Assembly: GCF_964656455.1 (NCBI RefSeq)
Contig: NC_135721.1
Location: forward strand, 50,413,530-50,477,529
Length of the DNA: 64,000 nt
Direction of reading: 5' to 3'
Source: Halichoerus grypus
Lineage: Eukaryota; Chordata; Mammalia; Carnivora; Phocidae
Made by a program: the position numbers and the translations under genes. This document shows positions 1 through 12,344 of the stretch, piece by piece. A model generated the notes under the pieces. It was not told the origin of the DNA. It saw only the letters and a list, made by a program, of their open reading frames with translations, and made no database searches. Each line of letters opens with the position of its first letter. Positions within the stretch are counted from its first letter, which is position 1.

Positions 1-2724
1 ATTAATTTTCAAATCAGAATGAAACACAACACTACAACAAAAATTACACAAGTTTCTAATTCAACAGATACAAGCAGCAGACACAAGCTTAGTAAACAAT
101 GAAATGATATCCAAATTCTCTGTCAATAACGTTCATTTATAACAAACTCCAGGTCTTTTTAGACAACAGTCATATGAAACTGTGCCTATTTTCTACAAAA
201 TAAAAATATTTCCAAGAACAACTTTGTCTTACATAAGCAGTTTGTCATCTAGTTACTCAAACTCTTTCAGCACCATTTTCCTTAACTGGTGAAGACTCCC
301 ACAATATCAGGAACACGAACTCTCCCAAATACTGTTTCTCCCCCCATAAGGAAATCAAAAAGAACAGATTTCAACCAGTCATCTGATTACCGCATGGAAC
401 TGTGAACAAATATCATTTAGAGGTATCTACGTCTTAAGTTCTTTAAAGGCAAAAATTTATCTACATATTTCCTAATGTGTCTAGCACAGCCTTACACTGA
501 TGTATGTATACATTTACAGAATGTAAGAGAGCAGCCCTTCACAAACTGTATTCTGCAGAAATTAGTATCCTATAAGACTGTAGGTCTTCCACAAACAAGA
601 TCCCTGGTCAAGAAAGTCTGAAATGCATGCACTAGCTATCCTTCTTAGAGAGACATGATGCCTACTGTATATTAAAGGCTCTATGATGCCGTTGTTTATC
701 AAAAAGCTTTTTTCATTTTGTGCTCCCTAAACTTGAGTTTTCTTCATGATTATACTCTCAGAGGTGCTATTTGAAATATTTAGTAATTGGTAAAGCACAA
801 GCAATGAACAATTAAAACAGTAACTCATGACTTACAGTGCGCAACCAGGGTCCTGAGCCCCTCCTTCCTCTAGCCCCCTTAAGCTTTCAGTTGCTGTAGC
901 ACAAGGTGGTGGGTGGGGAAGAGGGAGACAGTCCTTGGAGGTACTAAAAGAGTGGGGGAACTGGAGGTCCACCCTTGGGGAGAAAGCTACTTACTAATCA
1001 GGGCAGAATTATTTCCACGTTATATAACTGCCATATCCATATCAGTGTTGTAGTCACGAATATCAGTCCTGAAAGATTCAATATTCATAGAACAGTGTGG
1101 AATATAAATGAAGAGAAGTAAAAGGCCTTTCCCTAACTTAAATTTCAACTCTCAGTAAGCAGAGATTTGGCTTGTTTGCATTTTTTTTAGGAGCCTTAAA
1201 ATACACACGTGCGCACACACACTAGATGTCCCATGTGGTTAGTCCCAATGTGAAATCTAATATAATGAGGACATAGTAACAAGTTAACAGCAGTCCTGGC
1301 TCTCCCAAAGAGATTGTTCTCCCTTCTCCCTTGGTAAGACAAGTTTGGGGCTTGTTTAGTCATAGTTATTTATGAAGCATTCTGATTCCAGGACCTGCTG
1401 CTGGCTAGAGGTAAGAAAGTTTCTCTCCAGATATGCATATCCTGGAAAATCCATCATTATAAGCAACTGTCACTCTTTCAATAGGTCTCTTCAACTAACC
1501 TCCCTTCTGAGAACAAGTTTAATCCCTCTGAACTTTAAGCCAACACTTCTTTTATCCCAAGACTCCTTCTGAATTTAAGACCTATTCTAAGTATAGTGTA
1601 TTTTCACTTTAGATTGCATTTAGTAACATTTTCAGACACTGATCCACTAATGTAAAATCATCACTTTCTTACGCTACCATTATCACTTTTAATCCTGGCA
1701 GAAAAGTTTCTGACAAAGGAGTTCTTCAAAACATCACTAAAAGAGGAATTACGATAAATTACTTTACTATACATGTGCTCAGCTGTCTCCAGTTCTATTC
1801 CCACTACAATGATGTGAATGTTAAATGAGAAGCATGAAACACAATGTTGAGCATTGGTAAGAACTGACACAGACTATTTTAAAAAATATAATAAAAAGTC
1901 TGCCCACAATCCATATGCCAAGTAAGAGATCTTCAATGGTTAAAAAAATGTTAAGTAACCTTTGTGGGTTTTTTTGTAAATGAAATTTAAGGAGTATACC
2001 CATATTTCATTTGCATAACTGTCTTTTTATTTTGAAAGGGTAAGCACATTTCCTAAATGATTAAGAAATCATTTAATCGTTTAATCTCTTTTAAAACTAT
2101 CATTCACATTCACTGCGAACAAAAGATGCTGGTATTTATAGTTCAAGCTTTCTATTTATAAGGTATTACAAATTTCCCTTTTGCAATTAGATAATTTTCA
2201 AGCCTCATTTCTTCAACTCTAATTTAAAGACAGGCAAGCCCCACCAATCAGCATCCTTTTCTTTGCTGCTTAACTTTTCTCCCCCTTTTTAAACTTCAGC
2301 CCTACCAATAATGCTTCAGGGTACAACTACTCAATGCAAATGCTAACCCCTAAATGAAGCACAGGAATTTATCACCTTCTCAACAGATTCAGAAGAATAA
2401 AATTGCAAAATCAACTATCAGATCTTTCAAGATACCTAAAAAAAAAAAAAAAAATGCTAGGTACACCTAAAAACTTAGAGAAACTGTCTTCTTAAGCCTT
2501 ATGTCAGAATAACTTCAAACCCAACTCTTACTCATCCACTTAACAAACACTTTAATAGTGCTGGTCTACATGGGGAAGTATATTAAGCCAGAACAGATCC
2601 CTTCCTTTATAAAACTAACATTCCACTTTTTAAGATGGAGTTAGTGTCTCATAAGAATCAGAGAAACCAAATGATAAAATATAGTTAAAAATCTGGATGT
2701 TTCCCTTTTCACACCTCTCCAATT
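1..2724. other. Unassigned AT-rich sequence
   Basis: No SINEC and no repeat family that I recognise. All reading frames are short. A poly-A run lies near 2,440. The left edge could be non-coding transcript on the minus strand (see the rejected list), but nothing proves it. Confidence 0.4.
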
Positions 2725-2875
2725 AAGAGGGTTTGCAGAGACTGGAGATTGGCTGAATAAGCTATGGTATACCATATTTTGCAGCTGTAAAAAGGAATAT
2801 TAAATATCCTTCGTAGGATATACCCTAAGGATAATAACTAGTACATAAAACCCTTCAAGTTGTTTTCATTTTTTT
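2725..2875 (+). mobile_element. Old L1 3'-region fragment
   Basis: The text resembles the familiar L1 passage about an A-rich stretch, 'taagctatggtata' and a 'gcagctgtaaaaaggaat' core, as found near the ORF2 end/3' UTR of old L1. It is short and decayed. Confidence 0.4.
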
Positions 2876-3804
2876 TTAATTGGCATATGGACAAAACATA
2901 AAATGCTGATTAAAGATAAAATATCCATATAATAGTATTACATATATAAATATGTAGTAGTACCATCACATGTCTAAAGTCAAGCTAGTTTCTAAACCAA
3001 AAATAGCAAATATAAGAGAATCCTTATTCTCCAAATCTGCTACTACAAGAAACCCAAGAGGTTTCACCAACAATGGCATTCAGTGATATGACAGTAATTT
3101 GTAAATTTTGGTAATATCATAGAATTTATACAAAGTAACAAGTGATAGCCAAAACTCAGAACAAATGCCTGACAGCAAATATAATCTTCATTAACCATAA
3201 CTATTAAAGAATATGCCGTTTCCTGGATAACTGAGCTCTAGCCATAAAGAGGATGGTTCCCCTACAGTGATTTATGAAATCACTAAACTAACTTCGAAAA
3301 ACCTGAGTTAAGATCTCAGTTTTTCATTATTAACACTGCTCTGAAAACAACTGCAACTAAATATTAATACTTTACAATAAATTTTATTCCTGATTATATA
3401 AGTAACATATGCTTTTTATAGAAAATAAAAAACAGTAAATTAAATCCTTACCATTAAAACCATGATCCTAGAATGAACTAGTATTTTGATATAATTTCTT
3501 TCAGGTTTGTGTATGTGAATACACACATGGATGAGAAGGGGAGGAAAATACACCAAACTTTACTGTATGAAATTAGAAATATACTATTTTCAGTTAACAT
3601 TTTATTTTCCTACATTTAATATTTTCCAAGACCAGGATATTTATTGGTCACGAAACATTCTGAACTCCTGAAAAAATTCTATTATTGTGACAAGTAGCAG
3701 TTAACGCTTTTCTATGCCCTTTTAAGAACTGAAACATGCTACTCTGAAACAACAAATATTCAATAAAATGTCAAACATAAAAATTCTTTTAGAAACATTT
3801 AATA
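2876..3804. other. Unassigned AT-rich sequence
   Basis: No open frame of note and no repeat family recognised. It ends at the TSD of the SINEC that starts at 3,805. Confidence 0.4.
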
Positions 3805-4037
3805 GGGGTGCCTGGGTGGCTCAGTCGTTAAGCGTCTGCCTTGGGCTCAGGTCATGACCTCAGGGTCCTGGGATGGAGCCCCGCATCAGGCTTCCTGATC
3901 GGCGGGAAGCCTGCTTCTCCCTCTCCCACTCCCCCTCTTGTGTTCCCTCTCTCGCTGTGTCTCTCTCTGTCAAATAAATAAATAAATCTTAAAAAAAAAA
4001 AAGGAAAGAGAAACAAACAAACAAACAAACAAACAAA
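3805..4037 (+). mobile_element. SINEC (CAN-SINE)
   Basis: Full-length tRNA-derived SINE with an A-box-like head, a CT-rich middle and an AAATAAATAA/poly-A tail. The tail continues into (AAAC)n repeats. The TSD is gaaacatttaatag at the left and gaaacacttaatag at the right. Confidence 0.95.
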
Positions 4038-4344
4038 GAAAAGAAACACTTAATAGAAACTGACCTCTTGAGGCCGGCATGCAGAAATGGCTTGATGGAT
4101 TAAAAAAATATTGACACTAGATCCCATGAGGTCTTTCTGAGATGTCCACTACCATGGAATATCAAAAACTGCCTGTTATTCTAATGTAATCTTTCAGAAG
4201 AAAGGTAATCCTTTATTTTCTTTATAGATTCTGCGAAAGAAAAAGGAAATCTAAAAGCATCATCAAAAATTAGCCTGATCATAATAGCTCCATTAGATTC
4301 ATAGTGAAAAAATTTATATCAAACCCCAAAGGTGAACTTTATAG

Positions 4345-4480
4345 TACTTCACAGTTTACAAAGCACTTTAATATTCACTATCTCATTGGAACTTCACAAC
4401 AACACTGTGAGCAAAGGAATCCCAGCTCTTACAGATTAAGTGAAGCCTCAGAACTAAGTTGCAAGATCATAACTAGAACC
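4345..4480 (-). mobile_element. MIR element
   Basis: Reverse-oriented MIR core: a 'tctcattggaacttcacaacaac' type passage followed by a decayed 'acagattaagtgaagc' stretch. Strongly diverged, as expected for this old SINE. Confidence 0.5.
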
Positions 4481-4859
4481 TCTAATTCCTCTCTGTATTT
4501 TTCCATGCAATATTCTAGATATATAAAATGTACATCTTATAGCTTTGCTTTTTCTCATTATAAAAAATAATAAATGTTCCTTATCACCCCCCCAAATAAA
4601 GAAAAATCACCCTCATGACACACAGAAGAGCTGTTTTCTATAATCTTAACATAAAAGGAAAACAACCATTGATTTTTCTAGATATATACCCACATGCCTC
4701 ATTTGGTATTATCTTGTTAGAGTGACTGACAACATATAAATACACTTTTGTACCTAAGAATACAGTATTACACTGGTCAGTTAATATAAGAGGGAGTACA
4801 TATCTTTCTAGGCTTTCCTCAGTTTAAATGTCACTCAATCTGCTATTTCTTCTAGTATA

Positions 4860-5583
4860 CCGATGGATCCACTTAGCCAACTTTTTCTACCATTAGTTGT
4901 GTCCCTTCATGTCTCACGAAAGGTAAGTCATAACTCTGAAGGTGCCACAAGTGCGGCTGGACAGTATCACTAGAGGTTAAAATGCCAAAATGTGGTACAC
5001 CTCAAGGAAATTGTCAAAAAAACAGAAAGAAAAAAGCAGACAATTAGAAACATTATTTGGTATCATGGAGGGCATCACAAACTTCACTGTCACTTGAGCA
5101 GATTGATAAACATCATGATTCCATATATGAAAAAAAAATGGAAGCTCAACTTGCTAATGCACAACACCAGGAACAGAGCACCATGAGAACTATGCATTAA
5201 CCATCTCATATAGCAATGACTTAATAGTTAACCCAGGAAACAACTTTTTGATAAACAGGATGAATATAATTATATGTACTTTTTTTTAAAAGCAGTGCAT
5301 CCATAAATCGGTCTTGAGAGACCACACTGTATTCATAGTAAATGATGCCTCCCTGAGAAGTGCTTTGGTGGGCATGCTTACCTCGCCTACCCTCAATAAA
5401 TGTAATGCATTAATCAAAGAGAAACCACCTGATCCAAGCTGGAATAAAGAAATCTTTCCTGGGATTTTAAAACTAGAAATGAGAAAAGCAGAAGATGCTG
5501 ATAAAACTCAAATGCTTACTGATAGCATATTTACTGCCTTAGTGAGAAAGCACAAGCACGGAAATAAAATAAAGCCAATGTAA
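4860..5583 (+). pseudogene. Unidentified coding-like, frame-broken stretch
   Basis: Several long stop-poor segments follow each other on the plus strand. An ATG at 4,863 (MDPLSQLF...) reads to a stop near 4,973. A Lys-rich segment follows, then about 40 codons with a polar, helix-prone composition (EQIDKHHDSIYEKKMEAQ) ending at a stop near 5,200. An 89-codon frame occupies 5,314-5,583 (GILKLEMRKAEDADKTQ). Frames shift between segments. I do not recognise the protein. A strong donor-like AAAG/GTAAGT lies at 4,920/4,921, but the frame reads through it. It may be a decayed retrocopy, a decayed transposon ORF, or chance. Confidence 0.3.
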
Positions 5584-5853
5584 AAGAGGTCAGCAGGACC
5601 AAGAAGTAAATACAGTATTGAAGACATTCACTACCCAGATGAAACTGTTCTGAGGCATAACTGTATTCTTGCCTTCCCTGCCATTAGGTTGTTCACCTTC
5701 ATGAAGCATACAGGCCAAAACGTCTGTCTCTGCCTAAAATGAGTTTCCAAAATCTTTGATTAAGCATATCTGAACTATCTGGTCAAATGCCTTAAAAATG
5801 CCAAATTCCTTAAAGTCTTCACAAAGCATAAAAAAGCATATATAGCATGTTAC

Positions 5854-6067
5854 TTTTTTTTTTTTTTTTGAAGCTTTCATTTTTTTATTTGACAGAGAGA
5901 GAGCATAAGCAGGGCCAACAGCAGAGGGAGAGGGAGAGGCAGGCTCCCCGCTGAGCAGGGAACCTGACTTGGGGCTCAACCCCAGGACCTGAGGGGATCA
6001 TGACCTGAGGGGATCATGACCTAAGCCAAAGACAGATGCTTAATGGACTGAGCCACCCAGGCGCCCC
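5854..6067 (-). mobile_element. SINEC with internal 16-bp tandem duplication
   Basis: Reverse SINEC between TSDs tagcatgttac (5,843-5,853 and 6,068-6,078). The unit gaggggatcatgacct is repeated in tandem at 5,991-6,022, next to the B-box-equivalent region. Confidence 0.95.
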
Positions 6068-6078
6068 TAGCATGTTAC

Positions 6079-6506
6079 ATTTTGTATAAAAAAATGAAAA
6101 TAAGAAAACACATATATCTGCTTACCGTTACAAAAAGAAACACAGGTAGGATAACATACAAAACAAGTTGATTACGTGTATGGGATACTGGATAGAAAGG
6201 ACTTAAAGAAAATGGGAATGGTATTTCATGGATTACATATTATACAGTTTTGAAGCATGTTAACAAGCAATACTTTAAAACAAGGATGGAAGAAGGTAAA
6301 AAATCTAAAACTGAAAGCAAATTAATTCAATCATTTTTCAAATGCATACTATAACCCACTTAAAAAAAATTAATGCAAATAATTTATGAACCCACTATTT
6401 GATTTATACATCCTCAGTTTTAGAGGAGCCAGGAAAAAGGGGAGAACTACAAATAAATTCTTACTCTTTTTAGTAGTTTGTTTTGGGGAGTTTTTTTCCT
6501 AATAAT
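6079..6506. other. Unassigned AT-rich sequence
   Basis: No gene or recognisable repeat seen between two SINECs. Confidence 0.4.
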
Positions 6507-6524
6507 ATGGGTGAAGCAATTCTT

Positions 6525-6703
6525 TTTTTTTTTTAAGATTTTATTCATTTGAGAGAGCGAGAATGAGAGAGAGAGAGAGCACATGAGAGGAGGGAGGGTC
6601 AGAGGGAGAAGCAGACTCCCCGCCGAGCAGGGAGCCCGGGACTCCAGGATCATGACCTGAGCCGAAGGCAGTCGCCCAACCAACTGAGCCACCCAGGCGC
6701 CCC
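6525..6703 (-). mobile_element. SINEC
   Basis: Poly-T followed by reverse SINEC. The 18-bp TSD is atgggtgaagcaattctt at the left (6,507) and the same with one mismatch at the right (6,704). Confidence 0.95.
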
Positions 6704-6721
6704 ATGGGTCAAGCAATTCTT

Positions 6722-7384
6722 AAATTACTTTAGATACACTACAGGATTAAGCAAATAAGTACATGTTTTGATAGTGTTGGGAACCAGGGCTTTCACTGTG
6801 CAAGACAAGATATATAAATATGAAATGAGAAAAAGAAAAAACTGGACAATAAATTATAAACCACTGAAAAACCAAGAGTCTGTAATTGCACAGCAATCAA
6901 TCACTGCAAATGTAGAGGGACTCCTGACTTGAAAAATCATCATTTTGTAACCATAATAGTAAAGATTGATTCAGAAAAAAATCATCCGTGCATGTTAAAT
7001 CTAAAGGGAAATTTTATTAAGTAGGACATTTGCATAGTCTTAAAACGTCTCTTCACAAATCAGTTAGTTCTAGGGGCGGTGGGGGGGGAATCAAACATTT
7101 TGACCAAATATGTTATCACACATAGTATTCATGGCAGACAGAAGGACATCATGCACCTCCAAATTTGATACCATGGGGACCCAGCATCACATACGTGATT
7201 TTTCTGGCCAGGGACACATAATCTGAATCTAATGAAGAGGAAACATCAGACAAATCCAAAATGAGAAATGTTCTATTACCAAAAAAAAGAAAGTAAAAAG
7301 AAGAGAGAAAGAAAGCAGACTGTATTTTTCAGAAATGTCAACTTCACATAAGATAAAAGAAAGGCTATAGGAAATGTTCCAGAG
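6722..7384. other. Unassigned AT-rich sequence
   Basis: Contains a G-run near 7,080 and A/G-rich tracts near 7,280-7,315. No gene or repeat family identified. Confidence 0.4.
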
Positions 7385-7900
7385 TAAAAAAGACTAAAGG
7401 ACATGACAATTAAAAATACAATTATCTGACCCTAGACTGATCCTGTACTGGAAAAAAGAAAAACCACCAAAAACCATAAAATGCTATAAAGAACACTATT
7501 GGGTCAATTGAAAATGGTAGATTAAAGAAGTTTGTCAATGTTAAATTTATTGAGGTTGTTTACTATGACTACAAATGAAAATACCCTGTTCTGGGGGCCT
7601 GGGTGGCTCAGGTCATGATGTCCTGGGATCGAGCCCCACATCCGGCTCCCTGATCGGCGGGAAGCCTGCTTCTCCCTCTCCCACTCCCCCTGCTTGTGTT
7701 CCCTCTCTCGCTGTGTCTCTGTCAAATAAATAAATAAAATCTTAAAAAAAAAAAAATACCCTGTTCTTAGGAAATAGTAAACTAGGGTTAAGCAGTATAA
7801 ATATATGCAATTTACTGTCAAACAGTTCAGAAAAAAATCATGTGTGTATGCATACAAGAATAGAAGAGGGGAGGCAGGGAGAGACAGGATATTCCTGTCA
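7385..7900 (+). mobile_element. Old L1-type 3' UTR relic
   Basis: The passage 'ccctagactgatcctgtactgg ... aacactattgggtcaattg' (7,430-7,515) and the later 'aaacagttcagaaaaaaatcatgtg' match the 3' end of old L1/HAL-like LINEs from memory. It is split by the SINEC at 7,593. Confidence 0.45.
7593..7752 (+). mobile_element. SINEC with internal deletion
   Basis: The head runs 'cctgggtggctca' directly into 'ggtcatgatgtcctggg'. The segment between two ggctca copies is missing, consistent with a microhomology deletion. The TSD aaaataccctgttct is perfect (7,578-7,592 and 7,753-7,767). Confidence 0.95.
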
Positions 7901-8440
7901 GAGATTTAATTCATTCAAAAGTTAATGACCCAACCTTTTCAGTCCAACACAAGACTAACTCCTTAATTATATACTAAGTCAAAAAAAAAAAAGACTAGAA
8001 GTATGGCAACAGGCAGAAAACATGCAACACGATAAAAGAGCATCAGCCCTAAACACATTTTTGTTTTTCTTTTTCCTCATCCTGTTCACTCCCTATTGAC
8101 TATTAGTCAGCCCATTATGCAATTCATAATAATCTCATCTTTGGGGACATTTCAACTAATCTGATGATATCCACCCTGCTAGGAGGGGTGCCAGTGAATT
8201 ACTTCACGCAAAATTGGTTAACTCCCGTAAATAAAATTTAACACTAATGTAGCATAGTGGTTTTTTTTTTTTTTAAGAACTTAGACCTTAGCTTCAGTGT
8301 ATTAATTCTGGTCTTGCTGAGTGCTAAGAATGTGACCCTCAGCAAGCTGGTTAACCCAAGCCTCAGCGTCATCATGTGAAAAATCGGAATAAAAACAACA
8401 CCCACTTCAGAATGTTGATGTGACAATTAAAATTATACCT

Positions 8441-8783
8441 CCCGGGGCACCTGGGTGGCTCAGTCGGTTAAGCGGCTGGTTCTTGGCTGGCTCTTGATTT
8501 CGGCTCAGGTCAGCGTGGAGTCTGCCTGAGATTCTCTCTCTCTCCCTCTGCCCCCCCTAAAATAAATAAATCTTTTTTTTTTAAAGATTTTTATTTATTT
8601 GACAGAGACACAGCGAGAGAGGGAACACAAGCAGGGGGAGTGGGAGAGGGAGAAGCAGGTTCTCCGTGCAGCAGGGAGCCCAATGTGGGGCTCGACCCCA
8701 GGACCCTGGGATCATGACCTGAGCCAAAGGCAGACGCTTAACGACTGAGCCACCCAGGCACCCCAATAAATAAATCTTTTAAA
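8441..8783 (+). mobile_element. SINEC (outer, carries a second SINEC)
   Basis: Plus-strand SINEC in the MIR. The TSD aaaattatacct is at 8,429-8,440 and 8,784-8,795. Its A-rich tail took a second, inverted SINEC. Confidence 0.9.
8577..8764 (-). mobile_element. SINEC (inner)
   Basis: Reverse SINEC inserted in the tail of the outer copy. The TSD aataaataaatctttt is at 8,561-8,576 and 8,765-8,780. Confidence 0.95.
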
Positions 8784-8829
8784 AAAATTATACCTTCTGA
8801 CTCACAGTAGGTGCTCAGAAAGTGTTAAG

Positions 8830-9240
8830 ATAGTGAACAAAATTGCTTTAGTTAAGAAGTAGGTAGATATGTGCTTCTTTTATTAAGACTTGGGTAATTT
8901 CTGAAAATTTCAATATAGTAGCTGAGATAGAAATCAATACATGTATATACACGCTTTGTGGTATATGAGGCACAATTGGAGAAATTGGAACACTGGCGTT
9001 GAGGAATTATTATTTTAGGAGTGATAAGCATGTTTTTCTCTACTGTAGAGAAAAATTCTGAACTATAAATTGAATGATATGGGATTTGCTTAAAAATAAT
9101 AGGGTGGAAGGTAGAGACCTGACTGACCATTAGCTTGCAATTACTGAAGTTGGGTGATAGGTACACAGGTGAATCATTACATAATGCTCTCTGCTTTTAT
9201 GTTTAAATTTTTCCATAATAAAAAGTTTTCTAAAGAAATG
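8830..9240 (+). mobile_element. Old L1 3' end
   Basis: Ends with 'gaagttgggtgataggtacac ... tttttccataataaaaag', the usual terminus of old L1 elements. The 5' limit is unclear. Confidence 0.45.
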
Positions 9241-9917
9241 AAGACATTCAAAAGAAAATAAGGTTGGCAACATTCACTCAACAGGGCAACAGGGAGATTA
9301 GTTGAAAGTTTAATGAGACTGTAGAAATAAGGTAGGGAAAAAAGTGTAAAACCTTAAAAGACTGAACAATCATTATTTTGGTATTTAAGAGACTCAAGAG
9401 TTGAAAATAATCCAAAATATTTATGTGCCCAAGGTAACCATGAAGAAAATAACAAAATATGTGTACCTTAAAACTCTCCTGTACTCCCTGAACTCTTCTC
9501 TCAGGCCAAAACCCTTGCTCTTGACCCTCACTGACCATTATTACAGCTGTTTTATTTCTACACCTCACCTTCTTCCTTTCCATTATTCTTTTATCTTCCA
9601 AATAGCTGTTTTCATTTTCATTCTCAGCCACAAATTTCAGACTACTACTGCTATATAAAGTTGAAGTAATAAAAGAGTAAGTAATGCTGAATACAAACAG
9701 GGGCTTATTGGCTTTAGCCACAAATACAATTACTTTCAAAATCTGGAGGAGGTCTAAACCACCACATGCCAACATTCAGTAGTTCCTCTTTCCTTGTAAA
9801 ACAGCCCAAACAATGTTACTGGGTACCCATACTGGAAACACTGATTCTTAGTATATAAAGCATTTTATGAAGAATTTGGACAGATTTATTCAAACTTTGA
9901 CCAGTACACATTAAGTC
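9241..9917. other. Unassigned sequence
   Basis: Overlapping frames of 165 (minus) and 85 (plus) codons occur at 9,278-9,775. Neither has a recognisable domain. No CpG or splice context supports a gene. Confidence 0.4.
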
Positions 9918-9995
9918 ATGGTAGAAAGAGCACAATTTGGACTCCAAGGGCTAGGTTCTTACCCAGGCTCTGGCAACTACCAGCTGAGTTCATTC
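9918..9995 (+). mobile_element. MIR fragment
   Basis: 'catggtagaaagagcacaat ... caggctctggcaactaccagctg' resembles the 5' half of sense MIR. Confidence 0.45.
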
Positions 9996-9997
9996 AC

Positions 9998-10110
9998 TCA
10001 ACACAGGAGCATGGAATATATACCAGGCACTGGGACAGATACAAAGATGAACACAACAATCATATAAATAAATGGTTACAATATATTTTGGTAAGTGCTA
10101 CAAGAGAGGC
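9998..10110 (-). mobile_element. L2 3'-end fragment
   Basis: 'ataccaggcactgggacaga ... gaacacaac ... taagtgcta' is the reverse of the L2 terminus. Confidence 0.45.
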
Positions 10111-10292
10111 ACATATAAAATTTATAGATACACCAAACATTTTAATGAAATATTAGATGATTTTTCAGCTCCAAAATTCTATCAATTTAATCTGAATTCC
10201 TTTAAGCTTCTTTTTAACTAAAAGGGAATATCCACAAGAGATAATCTTCTATCAAAAGATGCTGCCTGAAACTTAAGCATTTGTAATAAAAG

Positions 10293-10545
10293 TATCAGCT
10301 AATATTTATTAAGCACCTAGTATGTGCCAAAGGATAGGGGCTTTCCGTTCATTGTCTTCTCAATTCTCACAATCCCAAGCAGGAAGTAGTAGTATCACCA
10401 TTTTACAGATAAGGAAACAAAAGTTCAGAAAGACTAAAGTAACTTACCCAAAATCTTAGACACACGGTAAGAAAAAAAACAGATATTTGAATCCAGATCT
10501 TTTGATTCCAAAGCCTATTCTCTTTTCACTAAACTATTTGTCTCA
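10293..10545 (-). mobile_element. MIR element
   Basis: Nearly full reverse MIR: 'tattaagcacctagtatgtg', then 'accattttacagataaggaa', then 'ttgaatccagatcttttgat'. Confidence 0.8.
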
Positions 10546-11274
10546 CATTTTCTTTCACTACATAAAAATTTCCAGAGATCACCTTAAAGAGCACCCAAGA
10601 GAAAATCTTTACGACAGCCATGAAGTACAAAGTGATCTCTGATTGTGATAAGCATTTTTTAAACAAGAGTATATGCTATATACACCCTCTAAGACAAAAA
10701 AAGATTACAAGACTAAAATATAACCAAAATTCAGGGTAATTAATATGTGACATGAATAAATACATTCTGAAAACTAGTTAATAGAAACCAATGAGATTTT
10801 GTGACTTCTGTTTTATCTTTCCCCTTACCAGATAGCAACAAGGAAGCAGGGACTGGCCCAGCATATTTTATTGTATCAACATGTTGGATTCCATATAACT
10901 ATTTAAAAGTGCGTATCACAGAGTATGCGTATACGAAATAAAGTATATGAATGTTGTCAAATAAAAAATGCAATATAAGCTAAGTCTAGAATGCCTAATA
11001 AAGCTATGTTGAAATAATGAAATTATGCATTTATTTTTCTGTATAAACCTCAATCATTTTTTGAAAATTAATTTTTCCAATTTATCAATACTAGTTGCAA
11101 ATCTGAATCAGCAAATACCCCCAATAAATAAGTCAACCCTTTACAACACATGAGGGGGAAAAAAGAAAAATTTTTTTGTGCACAATTCCAAAGCCGGTTA
11201 GAAAAAGAATTTGAATCAACATCAGTTGCCGGATCCTGGTAACAAGTTTTTCTTCAAAAAGCCTTCATATTAAA
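10546..11274. other. Unassigned AT-rich sequence
   Basis: No gene or repeat family recognised. Confidence 0.4.
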
Positions 11275-11285
11275 ATAGGGGTTTT

Positions 11286-11490
11286 GGGGGGCGCCTGGGT
11301 GGTTCAGTCCTTAAGTGCCTGCCTTCCGCTCAGGTCACGATCCCAGAGTCCTGGGATAGAGCCCTGCACCGGGCTCCCGGCTCCACGGGGAGCCTACTTC
11401 TCCCTCTCCCACTCCCCCTGCTTGTATTCCCTCTCTCGCTGTCTCTCTCTGTGTCAAATAAATAAATAAAATCTTAAAAAATAAATAAAG
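11286..11490 (+). mobile_element. SINEC
   Basis: Full-length plus SINEC with variant head 'ggttcagtccttaagtgcc'. Short flanking match aggggttt on both sides. Confidence 0.9.
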
Positions 11491-11939
11491 ATAAAGGGGT
11501 TTCCCCCCCAAATTTGTCCTTAGAAAAATCAGCTGGAGGCAGCCGTCACTGTCTAGTTCAATTAAAGATTTTGTACTAACAGAAGTCTCTCTCATTCGCA
11601 ATTATCTCGAATAACAAAAGATCTGTTTCAAACGTCCTCAAGGATTGAGCTGTGCGGTATACATTGTCCCCCCCCCCCCCCACACACACACCTTTAACAG
11701 AACGGGGGTCAGCCTAGGAATCACACACAAACCACTAACGATGCGTATTCGCGATTCCTCCGAGAAATTTGTAAATAAATTATCAGTACCGTTTAGGAGC
11801 CCTCCGTATCCTGCACAGAGGTGACATTTTCTTTGCTTTAAGGCTGCAAAAGGCAGGCACAGGAGACAGCGACCAGCAAAAGCCGCTGGATCTAACATCC
11901 CCCCTTCACCCCAACTCCCCCTTCCCCAGCCCCAAACAC
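11491..11939. other. Flank of CpG block with C-run
   Basis: Contains an uninterrupted C-run (about 11,669-11,681) followed by a short CA run. GC content rises toward the CpG block. No gene seen. Confidence 0.4.
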
Positions 11940-12166
11940 AAACATGCTCTTCTCTCCACGCTTCTTGCACAACGTCGCTCGCCACAGGACTCGGCTCAAG
12001 CTCCACCGCCTCGCTTCAAGGCCAGACGGGAATGGTTACTCCCTCCTCGGTGCTCCCGCACCACCGCGTCCTCTGGCTGTCAGGCCTGGCGCAGCCTCGG
12101 CAGGCCCTGCGCCGATGGGGAAGGGGCCGCCACGGCGTTGCCCAAGGGCTGTTCTCATTCCTCCGC

Positions 12167-12171
12167 CCAAT
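12167..12171 (+). promoter_or_regulatory. CCAAT box
   Basis: Forward CCAAT in 'ctccgcccaatgcaacgg' inside CpG block 1, a typical NF-Y site context. Inferred from sequence only. Confidence 0.4.
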
Positions 12172-12332
12172 GCAACGGCGTCGGGCAGCTCTTCCTGAAG
12201 CAAGGTCCCAGCGCGGTTGCCCGACCCGGCCCTCCAGGGCAGCAAAGTGAACCGACGCGGTAGCGGGGCAGGCAAGCTTCCCTTCCCATCCCGGGGGTCC
12301 CCCAACCTCCTCCCGCCCCCGCCGCCTGCCCG

Positions 12333-12344
12333 CCGCCATTTTGT
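12333..12344 (-). promoter_or_regulatory. YY1-type motif
   Basis: GCCGCCATTTTG, read on the minus strand as CAAAATGGCGGC, fits the YY1 AANATGGCGGC consensus common just downstream of CpG-island start sites. Confidence 0.5.

Larger units (their letters stand above)
8270..8825 (+). mobile_element. MIR element split by two SINECs
   Basis: Sense MIR (gtgaccctcagcaagctgg ... aagcctcagcgtcatcatg) runs to 8,440. Its terminal 'acagtaggtgctcagaaag' resumes at 8,800 after the nested SINECs. Confidence 0.7.

Noticed and set aside
1..420. Last exon and 3' UTR of a minus-strand gene at the left edge
   Set aside because: An acceptor-like TTCACAG at about 401 and short terminal frames can be read, but no protein is recognisable and the stretch could be chance.
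4861..4921. Plus-strand exon between TTCTTCTAG and AAAG/GTAAGT
   Set aside because: The splice signals are good, but the frame runs through the donor in continuity with the relic downstream, and no partner exons are seen. Kept only as part of that relic.
9278..9775. 165-codon minus-strand frame
   Set aside because: No motif, no promoter or splice context, low-complexity hydrophobic stretches. Likely chance.
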